Of a stretch of DNA of 64,000 nt, positions 1 through 8,601 are shown piece after piece (positions within the stretch are counted from its first letter, which is position 1; every line of letters starts with the position of its first letter). The position numbers and the translations under genes were made by a program. This DNA comes from Rummeliibacillus pycnus (lineage in GTDB: Bacteria; Bacillota; Bacilli; Bacillales_A; Planococcaceae): contig NZ_KZ614145.1 in NCBI RefSeq assembly GCF_002884495.1, positions 62,001 to 126,000 of the forward strand. The letters run 5' to 3'. Under the pieces are notes generated by a model that saw nothing but the letters and a program-made list of their open reading frames with translations, was not told the DNA's origin and ran no database searches.

Positions 1-212
1 CAACTAGTAAACAAACAGCAGTTTACCAAACTAATTCTAATAATAATGAAAAAGAGTTATTACAGTTGGATTGGACTAATTTTAAAGTAACGAAAGCACC
101 AACAGAATCAACACAATCAACAAAGTCAAAACAGTCAACACAACAAGCACAACCAACCGAGTCATCACAATTTACAAATCAAGGTACTGATCGCATGACA
201 CAACGATCATAG
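1..212 (+). CDS. C-terminal tail of an unidentified protein (5' end outside window)
   Basis: An open frame runs without a stop from the window edge (first full codon at base 3) to TAG at 210-212. The last ~45 residues are low complexity, rich in Thr, Ser, Gln and Lys, with a repeated T-Q-S-T / K-Q-S-T pattern, as in a disordered linker or tail. The stop lies 11 bases before the apbE start, so the two are probably co-transcribed. The context (flavin transferase plus heme membrane protein) makes a flavinylated FMN-binding protein a natural guess, but no FMN-binding domain is visible in this fragment. Function unknown. Confidence 0.6.
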   Translation, partial: TSKQTAVYQTNSNNNEKELLQLDWTNFKVTKAPTESTQSTKSKQSTQQAQPTESSQFTNQGTDRMTQRS

Positions 213-223
213 AGGTGAAACAA

Positions 224-1129
224 ATGGAATCTCTTACACTTCACATGATGAATACTGAATTTTATGTAGAAGTGCCCTCATCTTCTGATAATTGGAAAGA
301 GAGAGTTACGAACTGGTTAAGCTATGTAGCAAATGAATGGTCACGATTTATCCCAAATAATGAATTAGATCAAATTAATCAACTTTCTGTAGGGAAAAAG
401 TTGAAAATAAACTCTTTGCTATATGACTGTTTAAAAAAGGCAAATGAGTATTATGAGCAAACAGACGGACTTTTTTCCCCTTATTTAAAAAACCAAATTG
501 AAAACCAAGGATATGTTCAATCCTTTCCTTTTAAAAAAGGTAAAGGAGAAAGTCAAGATGAAGAAAATCTAAATCAAATCGTTAAAAATCCAATCCATTT
601 TTTAGAAAACCACGAAATTGTAAAGACTGCTAATCAGCAAATTGATTTAGGCGGATTTGCAAAAGGATATGCAGTAGAACATATAAAAAAATGGTTACAA
701 GATCAAGGATTCCCATATGGAATTGTAGATGGTGGAGGGGATATGACACTATGGTCAAATGGAGAAAAAGAATGGACTATTGGTATAGCTGATCCTTTTA
801 ATGGAGAAAACATCGGGAGAATTAAAATTAAAAACGGTGCAATTGCTACTTCAAGTAGAGTTTATAGAAGCTGGGTTTATCAAAATGAAGAGAAACATCA
901 TATTCTTAATGGTCAAACAGGTAAAGTAGCTGAAACAAATGTATTACAAGCGACAGTTGTTACGAATAGCTTATATCAATCTGAAGTGGGAGCCAAGTTA
1001 TGCTTTTTAATGGATGAACAACAGCTAAACCAATGGTTTGAAAAGAGTGGTTGGCTTGTAGCTCGTTTTATTGTCAATAAAGATGAAGCGACTAAATGGA
1101 TTAAAACAGGAGATGGAAAACATGTTTAA
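224..1129 (+). CDS. apbE: FAD:protein FMN transferase (ApbE family)
   Basis: ApbE enzymes transfer FMN from FAD to a Thr/Ser of a target protein, making covalently flavinylated electron carriers. Seen here: the core motif I-D-L-G-G-F-A-K-G-Y-A followed by G-I-V-D-G-G-G-D, the late A-T-S-S-R and a H-H-I-L-N-G-Q-T-G segment, all typical of the family. About 301 residues, close to family size. No signal peptide or lipobox is visible, so it may act in the cytosol. An in-frame GTG at 215 exists, but ATG at 224 has AGAGG eight bases upstream and is preferred. The 3' end overlaps the next gene by 8 bases, indicating a tightly coupled operon. Family assignment is firm; the substrate is not known. Confidence 0.88.
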   Translation: MESLTLHMMNTEFYVEVPSSSDNWKERVTNWLSYVANEWSRFIPNNELDQINQLSVGKKLKINSLLYDCLKKANEYYEQTDGLFSPYLKNQIENQGYVQSFPFKKGKGESQDEENLNQIVKNPIHFLENHEIVKTANQQIDLGGFAKGYAVEHIKKWLQDQGFPYGIVDGGGDMTLWSNGEKEWTIGIADPFNGENIGRIKIKNGAIATSSRVYRSWVYQNEEKHHILNGQTGKVAETNVLQATVVTNSLYQSEVGAKLCFLMDEQQLNQWFEKSGWLVARFIVNKDEATKWIKTGDGKHV

Positions 1130-1682
1130 TACTTGGGAATGGATCCGACTTTGCGGTTTTCTTGCATATTTTTATTTTACGATTTCTGTTATTTTTGGTT
1201 TACTTCGCAAAACATCATCGATTAAAAAACAGAAAAACTTACTATTTCATTTACACCTAAACGCTGGCTGGGTGGGGTTTTTGGCATTGATGGTACATAT
1301 CTTGTTACTATTAATAGACCAATACCAACCATATCAAGTAAAAGAGATTTTAGTACCTTTCAGTGCACAGTATAAACCCCTTTTATCAGCACTTGGTACA
1401 ATCAGTTTATATATTTTTTTAGTTGTTATATTTACATCTGATGTTTTGATCAGTGTGATGAATAGAAAAGTTTGGAAATCTATTCACTTTTTAGTTCTAC
1501 CTGCATGGGCTATGTCTTTCTTACATGGTGTCTTTATTGGAACGGATAGTTCAAACCATTTTATACAAATATTCTATATTGTAACAGGAAGTATTGTCAT
1601 AATTGCAGGTAGCTTCAGAGTTTACGGGGAATACAGCAAAAAAACAACTCCAACAGTAAGAACGAGAAGAAGCAGAGGGTAA
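1122..1682 (+). CDS. Ferric-reductase-like transmembrane heme protein
   Basis: About 186 residues with around five hydrophobic segments. His residues inside or at the edges of helices (H-L-H-L-N-A-G-W, V-H-I-L-L-L, H-F-L-V-L-P-A-W-A-M-S-F-L-H-G) fit the paired heme-b ligands of ferric reductase-like membrane domains. The short basic C-terminus ends in R-T-R-R-S-R-G. ATG at 1122 has AGGAG nine bases upstream; in-frame upstream TTG and ATG codons are less well placed. Overlap with apbE suggests a membrane redox module in which a flavinylated partner exchanges electrons with this heme protein (inference). The electron donor and acceptor are unknown. Confidence 0.7.
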   Translation: MFNTWEWIRLCGFLAYFYFTISVIFGLLRKTSSIKKQKNLLFHLHLNAGWVGFLALMVHILLLLIDQYQPYQVKEILVPFSAQYKPLLSALGTISLYIFLVVIFTSDVLISVMNRKVWKSIHFLVLPAWAMSFLHGVFIGTDSSNHFIQIFYIVTGSIVIIAGSFRVYGEYSKKTTPTVRTRRSRG

Positions 1683-1714
1683 ATCCCAATTGGGCATTTA
1701 CTCTTCTTTTTTTT
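1674..1714 (+). terminator. Rho-independent terminator after the apbE operon
   Basis: A hairpin with arms around AGGGTAAATCCCAA and TTGGGCATTTACTCT is followed by eight Ts. The stop codon of the upstream gene lies inside the left arm. Confidence 0.8.
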
Positions 1715-2128
1715 ATTCATGAGACTATAGTACTCTAACATCAAGATTAATTTTGAATCATTTTAAGTGTGCCCGAAAGAGGGGGATCTTGTGGGCAAAG
1801 CAATCAAAGAGAGAACTTCTTCTTTCATAGACTTGTTATTTGTCTTTGGTAAGCGTTTGCTTTTAGCTCACCTAAGAAATTAAAAGTTTTCTTTTCTTTA
1901 ACAGAACCCCTTTTAAAATCCATTACAATAATAATTAAAGTTCCATTAAAAATTGGTTTTCAGGAGAAAATAATGCTAAATTAAAATGGGAAAAAATAAG
2001 TTTGATGTAATCTGTAACAGCTGTTGTATTGACAATAAATCATTCAAAAATCCAATGTATTTTCATATATGTGAACGACGTTGGCTTTATTTAGATACCA
2101 TTATTTAAGTAGGAAGAGGTAGTTATAT
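1715..2128 (+). other. Intergenic region with one possible 30-codon ORF
   Basis: There is no convincing gene in this 414-base gap. The only notable item is a GTG-started frame at 1791-1883 with a good AGAGGGGG site six bases upstream. It would encode a 30-residue peptide with a charged N-terminus (M-G-K-A-I-K-E-R) and a hydrophobic middle. It could be a small membrane peptide or chance. The promoter of the downstream two-component system should also lie here. Confidence 0.3.
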
Positions 2129-2824
2129 ATGGTAAATAGAATTTTGGTAGTTGAGGATGAACTGCAAATTGCTAAAATATTGAAATTAGAACTTGAATAT
2201 GAAGGGTATGAAGTAGTAGTCGCGAATAACGGTAAATTTGGATTGGAAGTAGCTCTTACTGGGAAAATTGATTTGGTATTATTGGATATTATGTTGCCTG
2301 AGATGAATGGAATTGAGGTATTAAGAAGAATACGAAAAGAAAATGAAATGATGCCGATTATTCTACTGACAGCTCGTAATATGACAATGGATAAAGTAAC
2401 TGGATTAGATCTTGGAGCGAATGATTATATCACAAAACCATTTGAAATAGAGGAGTTACTAGCTAGAGTTCGTTCTTGTCTTCGTCAAAATGCAATTATC
2501 TCCAATGTAAATAATAACGAATCCATCATATCGGTTAAAGATTTAACGGTAAATCATGACACGAGAGAAGTAACCAGAGGAAACAATTCCATAACATTAA
2601 CCCCGAAAGAATTTGACTTATTGGTTTATCTAATCTCTCATAAAAATAAAATTGTAACAAGGGAAAACATTATTAAAGACGTATGGGATTATGACTATGA
2701 AGGTGATACAAATGTAATTGATGTGTACATTTGGCATTTAAGAAAAAAAATAGATGAAGGATTTGAAAGTAATGCAATCATTGAGACAGTTAGGGGAGTG
2801 GGGTATATTGTAAGGGAGAGTTAA
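2129..2824 (+). CDS. OmpR/PhoB-family response regulator
   Basis: 231 residues. The N-terminal receiver domain (about 1-120) has the acidic pair in V-V-E-D-E, the phospho-acceptor Asp in L-L-D-I-M-L-P, Thr in L-L-T-A-R and Lys in Y-I-T-K-P-F. The C-terminal winged helix (about 130-231) contains L-T-P-K-E-F-D-L-L and V-R-G-V-G-Y. The kinase gene follows after 3 bases. It resembles ArlR/YkoG-type regulators. Targets are unknown; the downstream envelope genes on the same strand are obvious candidates (inference). Confidence 0.9.
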   Translation: MVNRILVVEDELQIAKILKLELEYEGYEVVVANNGKFGLEVALTGKIDLVLLDIMLPEMNGIEVLRRIRKENEMMPIILLTARNMTMDKVTGLDLGANDYITKPFEIEELLARVRSCLRQNAIISNVNNNESIISVKDLTVNHDTREVTRGNNSITLTPKEFDLLVYLISHKNKIVTRENIIKDVWDYDYEGDTNVIDVYIWHLRKKIDEGFESNAIIETVRGVGYIVRES

Positions 2825-2827
2825 CAA

Positions 2828-4189
2828 ATGAAAATTAATACTAAAATCAATTTAATCACAACAATATGGATCATTTGTGTTCTAGTAATCGTTAATATAG
2901 TTGTTTTTTATTCTTTCATGACAGTAACTGTCAATGTAGAAAAAAAAGTAGTGCTTCAAAATGCGAGTGCAATCTTAGAAGATATTAATCATGGTGATAC
3001 AGACGCTGTTATTGAAAAAAAATTATCCAAGTATTTAACACACGGATCATTTATTCGAATACTTGATGACCATTCTAAAATCATTCATCAAGTAACGAAT
3101 AATAAAGAGTTAGCCAATAAAATTAAAGCGAGATTTTCTAGAAAAACAATTTCTGATCGATATTTAGTGCATTTAGCACAAAGAGAAGAACAAATTCTTG
3201 TTGTAAGAATACCTATTGAATCCAATGGTAAAGTTATTGAAACATTGGAAATTGGGGAAAGATTAGTCGGATTAGAATTAGGAAAAGATGTCTTACTATC
3301 AATATTAATCTTTTGTACCATTATGGGAGCCCTTATTTCTCTAATTGGTGGGAAATGGTTATCAAATATCATCATTAGACCGGTCTCCAATATGATTGAT
3401 ACCATGGAGGAAATTGAACAAAGTGGTATAACCAAAAGAATGGTGATCGATCAGCAACCTAAAGACGAATTGCAAAAGATGGCTGTTACATTTAATCGTA
3501 TGATGGATCGTTTAGATATCAATATAGAAAAACAACAGCAATTTATTTCGGATGCGTCTCATGAACTAAAAACGCCAATTACGGTTATTAAAAGTTATGC
3601 TGATTTTTTAAGAAGACGTGGTATACAAAACAAAGAAGTTGCCTTAGATGCAGTCGAAGTCATTCATTCAGAAGCTACTAGAATACAACAAATGACGGAG
3701 AGATTTTTGGATTTAGCTAATACAGATTTAGAAAATGAACTAGAAAAGAAATCAATAGACTTAGTTGCCTTATGTAAAGAAATAGTCAAGCAGCTTCATA
3801 GCACTTATAAGAGGGATTTACTATTACATTATAAAGAGAAGACAATTACGGTTATAGCAGATGAATTAAAGTTAAAACAGGTAATTATTATCCTACTCGA
3901 TAATGCAATCAAATATAGTTCAGATCAAATTGATATTTATCTAGAAAACCAAAAAAATGGTACGATTATTCGTGTAAAGGACTATGGAATCGGTATCCCT
4001 AAGGAAGAAATAAATAATGTTTTTGAGCGATTTTATCGAGTTGATAAGGCAAGAAATAGAGAAACAGGTGGAACAGGACTTGGATTATCTATCGCAAAAA
4101 ACATTATGAAACAGCATAATGGTGAAATAAAAGTAAATAGCACTGAAGGAGTAGGAACGGAGGTAGAATTATTCTTGCCAAAAGATTGA
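2828..4189 (+). CDS. HAMP-domain sensor histidine kinase
   Basis: 453 residues. A transmembrane helix lies at about 10-32 and a second around 155-180, flanking an extracellular region of ~120 residues; a HAMP segment follows. The HisKA box S-H-E-L-K-T-P-I carries the phospho-accepting His. The ATPase domain shows the N box (L-L-D-N-A-I-K-Y), G1 (V-K-D-Y-G-I-G-I-P), the F box (F-E-R-F-Y-R) and G2 (G-T-G-L-G-L-S-I). Organisation is ArlS/YkoH-like. It pairs with the preceding response regulator. The signal is unknown. Confidence 0.9.
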   Translation: MKINTKINLITTIWIICVLVIVNIVVFYSFMTVTVNVEKKVVLQNASAILEDINHGDTDAVIEKKLSKYLTHGSFIRILDDHSKIIHQVTNNKELANKIKARFSRKTISDRYLVHLAQREEQILVVRIPIESNGKVIETLEIGERLVGLELGKDVLLSILIFCTIMGALISLIGGKWLSNIIIRPVSNMIDTMEEIEQSGITKRMVIDQQPKDELQKMAVTFNRMMDRLDINIEKQQQFISDASHELKTPITVIKSYADFLRRRGIQNKEVALDAVEVIHSEATRIQQMTERFLDLANTDLENELEKKSIDLVALCKEIVKQLHSTYKRDLLLHYKEKTITVIADELKLKQVIIILLDNAIKYSSDQIDIYLENQKNGTIIRVKDYGIGIPKEEINNVFERFYRVDKARNRETGGTGLGLSIAKNIMKQHNGEIKVNSTEGVGTEVELFLPKD

Positions 4190-4232
4190 CTTTTATGTCA
4201 GAAAAAATCTATTGAAAAGAGCTGTGATTTAA

Positions 4233-4934
4233 GTGATATATTTATTAATTTGTGGTGTAATGGTATTAGTGTTATTTATTTGCTATGGTCCATTACCTAC
4301 TGTACTTATTCGTGTATCAGAGCATGGAATTAAAAAAAGAATACAAGCAAAGGGAATGGCTATAACTTTTGATGATGGTCCAAATGATATATATACGCCT
4401 CAATTGCTTGATGTGTTAAAAAAATATGATGTAAAAGCTACTTTTTTTGTTGTAGGTAGTAATGTTCTAAAGAATCCAGAAATAGTTAAGCGAATGGCTA
4501 AAGAGGGACATACAATAGGTATTCATCATTTTGATCATGTTTCAAGTTGGATTATGTCTCCATTTCGATTAAAAAAACAATTGCAAATGACAGAAAAGGC
4601 CATTACTGAATGTACAGGTGAAAAAGTTTCGTTTTATAGACCGCCATGGGGCCATTTTAATCTTTTCACATTAGCAGTAAGTAAAAAATACAATAAAATA
4701 ATGTGGTCAAATATCTTTGGAGATTGGAAAGTGGAAAAGGCAAAACATGGTCTGTTAAATGAATTAAGAAATTCAGTAAAAGAAGAAGCCATTTTTGTGT
4801 TACATGATAATGGGGATACTTTAGGGGCTGAAGAGGAAGCACCGAAATACATGATTCGAAATTTAGAGATTTTCCTTAAAGAATGTAAAGAAAAAAATGT
4901 ACGATTTATTACATTAAAAGAGCTAAAAGAATAG
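4233..4934 (+). CDS. Polysaccharide deacetylase (NodB domain, CE4)
   Basis: 233 residues with an N-terminal membrane anchor (about 1-20), so the domain faces outward. CE4 motifs are present: T-F-D-D-G-P with the metal and base aspartates, H-H-F-D-H for the metal histidines, R-P-P-W-G, and a late L-H-D-N-G. These enzymes remove N- or O-acetyl groups from cell-wall or extracellular polymers. GTG start with only a weak ribosome site (AAAAGAG). It lies 43 bases after the kinase and 8 before a DedA gene, consistent with one operon. Substrate not predictable. Confidence 0.85.
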   Translation: MIYLLICGVMVLVLFICYGPLPTVLIRVSEHGIKKRIQAKGMAITFDDGPNDIYTPQLLDVLKKYDVKATFFVVGSNVLKNPEIVKRMAKEGHTIGIHHFDHVSSWIMSPFRLKKQLQMTEKAITECTGEKVSFYRPPWGHFNLFTLAVSKKYNKIMWSNIFGDWKVEKAKHGLLNELRNSVKEEAIFVLHDNGDTLGAEEEAPKYMIRNLEIFLKECKEKNVRFITLKELKE

Positions 4935-4942
4935 AGGGTGTT

Positions 4943-5539
4943 ATGAGTATAGATACAATTACGCAATATATTGGTTCTTATGGTTATATAATACTTTTTA
5001 TCTGTTTATTCTTTGGGATTGTTGGAATACCAGCACCAGAAGAATCCCTACTTTTTTTAACAGGTATATTAATTAGTCATCATCAGCTATCAATGGGACC
5101 AACTATTGTGTTATCAGAACTAGGAGCTTTTGTAGGAATGCTTACTGCGTATACTTGTGGAAAGTATTTAGGTAAACCTTTTGTAAGTAAATTTGGTAAA
5201 TATATTGGTCTTACAAACGAAAGGTGGATCAATATAGAAAATAAGTATAGGAAGAATGCTTACAAAACGATTACTTTCGGTTTTTATTTACCAGGAATTC
5301 GTCAATTGAGTCCTTACTTTGCAGGGATTGCCAAAATCCCATTTCTTCGTTTTTTTCTATTTTCTTTATTAGGCAGTATTCTTTGGACAATTCCATTTAT
5401 ATTAGTAGGATACTTTACGGCTGAAGCTATTTATATTAACCCCAAATATGTACCTTATTTTGGCGTTGGATTATTCATATTATTTTTAATGTATCTATTT
5501 ATTAAAGCAATAATTTCCAAAAAAAATAATTATATTTAA
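4943..5539 (+). CDS. DedA family membrane protein (first copy)
   Basis: 198 residues, mostly hydrophobic. It has DedA hallmarks: an early G-I-P-A-P-E-E-S-L-L-F re-entrant segment with acidic residues, and a second segment F-Y-L-P-G-I-R-Q-L-S-P-Y-F-A-G with the conserved Arg. DedA proteins move or recycle membrane lipids; one B. subtilis member has been reported as an undecaprenyl-phosphate transporter. The gene starts 8 bases after the deacetylase with GAGGG upstream. A role in recycling a lipid carrier for the neighbouring glycan enzymes is inference. Confidence 0.85.
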   Translation: MSIDTITQYIGSYGYIILFICLFFGIVGIPAPEESLLFLTGILISHHQLSMGPTIVLSELGAFVGMLTAYTCGKYLGKPFVSKFGKYIGLTNERWINIENKYRKNAYKTITFGFYLPGIRQLSPYFAGIAKIPFLRFFLFSLLGSILWTIPFILVGYFTAEAIYINPKYVPYFGVGLFILFLMYLFIKAIISKKNNYI

Positions 5540-5541
5540 CA

Positions 5542-5589
5542 CAAAAAGACGTTCATCAAGTAACCTAATTATGCAATGAACGTCTTTTT
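5542..5589 (+). terminator. Rho-independent terminator
   Basis: Fourteen-base arms (AAAAAGACGTTCAT and its complement) enclose a 19-base loop and run into six Ts. It ends the two-component/deacetylase/dedA operon. Confidence 0.85.
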
Positions 5590-5798
5590 TATTGAAGATT
5601 GATTTTCTTCAGCTGTTATTTTATAGAAATAAATAAACTATTTCCAGGATCCATGCAATTAAATACTCGCTGAAAGTTACATTAAAAATAAATTAAAAGA
5701 GAAGATTTTTACAAAAAGAGTGGTATTCTCTAATTGTTAAGTTTAAGTTGTATTTTTAATTTAACAACTAGGAATCTTTTCTTAGTGAAAAGGAGTTA

Positions 5799-6980
5799 AT
5801 GAAAGTGAAAAAGATTCTATTCTTTCCACTTTTACGTATGCAATCTGGTCATCATCAAGTTGCAGACGCAATAATGGATATGATAAAAAATCGAATTGAC
5901 GATATTGAATTAAAAAAAATTGATTTGATGAGTTATACAAATAAATCATTAGAAAAAATTATTTCACGTAGTTACTTAAAATGGATAAGATTTGCTCCAG
6001 CAACTTATAACGTAGTTTACAAAAAACATTTCTATTCACAAAAACAAACTAAAAATTCTTATAAAATTTATCAAGGAATATTTATAAAGAAAATGGAGCA
6101 ATTAATAGACGAAGAAAAACCAGATGCAATAGTTTGTACACATGGATTTCCATCTTATCTTTTAAGTCAACTAAAAATGCAAGGAAAATGTAATGTACCT
6201 GTTATCAACGTTTATACAGACTTTTTTATCAATAATGTTTGGGCAAAAGAAGGAATAGATTTCCACTTTGTTCCAAGCCTAGAAGTAAAGCGAAATTTAA
6301 TGGAAGTGTACAAAATACCTAGTGAAAAAATTATTGTTACAGGTATTCCAACTCATGAGGAAATACTAAAAACGACACATCGAAACTTTACTAGAGAAAA
6401 GCCACAAATTTTAGTAGCTGGAGGAAATAGTGGTCTAGGCGGTATATTAAAATTATCTTCAGAAATGAAGAATTCAAAACAATTTAATTTCACTGTACTT
6501 TGTGGCAATAATCAAAAATTATATGATGAGATTCTTTCTTGGGATTTAGATCATATCAATCCTTTACCTTATATTTCATCAAGAACAGAAATGAATCAAA
6601 TTTATGATGAAGTAGATGCGATTATTACAAAACCAGGTGGCGTTACGATTAGTGAAGTATTGAAAAAAAGGCTTCCAATTTTCGTTCATGCCTATTTACC
6701 TGGTCAAGAAGAAATTAATATGACCTACTTAAAAAAACAGCAGCTTGTGTTTGAACTTAACCAAACAGTTTCATTGGAAAGTCAATTAAACAAAATTTTA
6801 AAGGACACTAGAAAAATGAAACAATGGGAACAATCAATTGACCTTTTTCAAAAAGGATTACAATTGGAAACACCTGAACAAATGGTCGATGTGGTAAATT
6901 GGATTTTAGACAAAAAATCAACAAGCATTCCATTATATAAGGTTGAACCTTCAATACATTTACAAGTGGCTAGGGTATAA
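5799..6980 (+). CDS. MGDG-synthase / UgtP-like glycosyltransferase (GT28)
   Basis: 393 residues. The N-terminal domain (about 1-180) matches the MGDG synthase fold: F-F-P-L-L-R-M-Q-S-G-H-H-Q-V-A near the start and V-C-T-H-G-F-P-S. The C-terminal GT28 half has V-A-G-G-N-S-G-L-G and I-T-K-P-G-G-V-T-I-S-E, the donor-sugar binding stretch. The family transfers glucose or galactose to diacylglycerol to make membrane glycolipids, and B. subtilis has paralogues UgtP and YkoN. ATG 5799 is only three bases after AGGAG, so GTG at 5805 may be the true start. It is followed by a second dedA gene. The acceptor is presumably a lipid, not proven. Confidence 0.82.
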   Translation: MKVKKILFFPLLRMQSGHHQVADAIMDMIKNRIDDIELKKIDLMSYTNKSLEKIISRSYLKWIRFAPATYNVVYKKHFYSQKQTKNSYKIYQGIFIKKMEQLIDEEKPDAIVCTHGFPSYLLSQLKMQGKCNVPVINVYTDFFINNVWAKEGIDFHFVPSLEVKRNLMEVYKIPSEKIIVTGIPTHEEILKTTHRNFTREKPQILVAGGNSGLGGILKLSSEMKNSKQFNFTVLCGNNQKLYDEILSWDLDHINPLPYISSRTEMNQIYDEVDAIITKPGGVTISEVLKKRLPIFVHAYLPGQEEINMTYLKKQQLVFELNQTVSLESQLNKILKDTRKMKQWEQSIDLFQKGLQLETPEQMVDVVNWILDKKSTSIPLYKVEPSIHLQVARV

Positions 6981-7002
6981 GAGGTTTAGAGGAGGATTCA
7001 CC

Positions 7003-7650
7003 TTGGGAGATATCATAGCCTATTTTAATCAGTACGGATATCTAGTACTACTCGTTTCACTCATACTTGAAATGATTGCTTTTCCTTTACCAGGTGAAGT
7101 CATATTGAGCTACTGTGGATTTCTTGTATATCAAGGTCAGTTAAACTGGATTCTTAGCATTCTAATGGCCTGGTTGGGTGTATCAATCGGCGTTACAATT
7201 TCGTATTGGATTGGTTATAAACTTGGAACACCCTTTTTAGTTAAATACGGAAAATTCCTTTTGTTAAGACCAGCACGAGTAAAAAAAACATCCGTATGGT
7301 TCGGAAAGTATGGAAAAAAATTATTAGTAATCGCTTATTTTCTCCCTGGTATTAGACATGTGACAGGGTATTTTTCAGGAATTACAAGACTTCCATTTAT
7401 AAAGTTTGCAATGCTTGCTTATAGTGGTGCATTGATATGGGTATCTGTTTTTATTTGTACAGGAGAACTTTTGGGGCCGAAATGGAAAACCTTCAGTTCC
7501 ATCATCAAACCCTATCTCATCAGTGGAGGTAGTATTGCATTACTAATGATAGTAATGATTGTGATTTATAAAAAATATAGAGTGCAAATTACGAAAAAAG
7601 CTTTTTGGATCATTCAAATACTTTTTCATAAATCTAATAATCCAAAATAA
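7003..7650 (+). CDS. DedA family membrane protein (second copy)
   Basis: About 215 residues with the two DedA signature segments (F-P-L-P-G-E-V-I-L-S and F-L-P-G-I-R-H-V-T-G-Y-F-S-G) and further helices towards the C-terminus. TTG at 7003 sits eight bases after GAGGAGG; an upstream in-frame ATG at 6943 would overlap the glycosyltransferase and lacks a ribosome site. It probably forms a pair with the glycosyltransferase. It is clearly diverged from the first DedA at 4943, so this is not a recent tandem copy. Confidence 0.85.
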   Translation: MGDIIAYFNQYGYLVLLVSLILEMIAFPLPGEVILSYCGFLVYQGQLNWILSILMAWLGVSIGVTISYWIGYKLGTPFLVKYGKFLLLRPARVKKTSVWFGKYGKKLLVIAYFLPGIRHVTGYFSGITRLPFIKFAMLAYSGALIWVSVFICTGELLGPKWKTFSSIIKPYLISGGSIALLMIVMIVIYKKYRVQITKKAFWIIQILFHKSNNPK

Positions 7651-7777
7651 GCATTCAGTTTTGATTCTAAAAGATACTGGTGGATGTTAGGATTAAGTAA
7701 GTGATCATCAATTTTTTTGGTTAAAGAATATGTTAAGTCTGTTTTCTATATCAAATAGACAAAGGTGAGGATTTACA

Positions 7778-8326
7778 ATGAATATTAATAAAGTATTTAT
7801 AAGAGAAACAGAAATTCCTATTCAAAAAGGAACATTACGTTTAATAGACTTTGAAGATGAAATTACAGTTGAAATAGAGCTAAATGTTCATCCTACAGTC
7901 ATTAACTTTTTTAATTCTTTAGATTATAGAAAAGAACAAGCTCTTTTACTTTCTAACGATACAAAAAACAAAATTATAGGTGAGTTTGAAATACACATTG
8001 GAAAAAACGGTGTCTTATTAGTAGGAGACCCAAATGAAGTGAAAGGGTTAGAAAATTTGAACCCTATTCCTTATGAAACAAGACCCTTTGAATTAGAAAA
8101 AGACAAGGGCATTTCAATCACTGAAGAGTTGCGTGCAAAAGAAAATTCACTATTTGTCAAATTTTTAGATACATTACTAAAAAATGAAATAAATGATAAA
8201 GAAAATATTAAATTTATTCAAACCCTATTAAATAAAATACAAAATGGAGAGAAATTAAACGAATTTGATCAATATATAAAGGATGAAATTAACTACTTAA
8301 TGGAAGAAGTAATTTCTTTGGAATAG
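7778..8326 (+). CDS. Uncharacterised protein, probably truncated by an amber codon
   Basis: 182 residues to TAG at 8324-8326. I do not recognise a family. It is charged and soluble, with a beta-rich N-terminal half and a helical, Lys/Glu/Asn-rich C-terminal half. ATG at 7778 has AAAGGTGAGG upstream. The same frame stays open for 37 further codons after the TAG, to TAA at 8438-8440, with matching composition (Q-A-Q-A-K-R-S-E-N-E-K). The original protein was therefore probably 220 residues and this is a nonsense allele, or the TAG is read through. Confidence 0.6.
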   Translation: MNINKVFIRETEIPIQKGTLRLIDFEDEITVEIELNVHPTVINFFNSLDYRKEQALLLSNDTKNKIIGEFEIHIGKNGVLLVGDPNEVKGLENLNPIPYETRPFELEKDKGISITEELRAKENSLFVKFLDTLLKNEINDKENIKFIQTLLNKIQNGEKLNEFDQYIKDEINYLMEEVISLE

Positions 8327-8440
8327 CAAGCTCAAGCTAAGAGAAGTGAAAATGAAAAACTAGAAATCAAATCACTTAACCATTATATAAATAGAAAATC
8401 TCAATATGATGAGTTTTTTCGTTTGAATTTACGTACTTAA
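8327..8440 (+). pseudogene. In-frame extension of the preceding gene beyond its amber codon
   Basis: 37 codons in the same frame as the gene at 7778, ending in TAA. It reads as plausible protein (hydrophilic helix, then N-H-Y-I-N-R-K-S-Q-Y-D-E-F-F), has no start codon or ribosome site of its own and is not overlapped by another gene. This is most simply the lost C-terminus of that protein. Confidence 0.45.
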
Positions 8441-8601
8441 GAATTTGGTGCTTCTCCTGTTTTTGCTTAAGCGATTATATATCCTACTTCAGGTGAAAAT
8501 CCTATTCCTTCTAAAGCCCCCACAAGGATCAATTCTTGCAAGATATGTGTAGGAATTAATTCCTTTGTTACATCTCTAATCCTTCCTTCTATAATATTTT
8601 T
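8437..8601 (-). pseudogene. Decayed gene fragment, family not recognised
   Basis: Minus-strand frame from 8601 down to TAA at 8467-8469, continuing in frame for nine codons to a second TAA at 8437-8439. The 44-residue part reads like real protein (R-D-V-T-K-E-L-I-P-T-H-I-L-Q-E-L, then G-A-L-E-G-I-G-F-S-P-E-V-G-Y). It has no start codon, and a stop lies immediately upstream. It is probably the C-terminal remnant of a lost gene. Confidence 0.35.

Noticed and set aside
1851-1870. AAGCGTTTGCTTTT as a CcpA site
   Set aside because: The spacing of the half-sites does not match the consensus.
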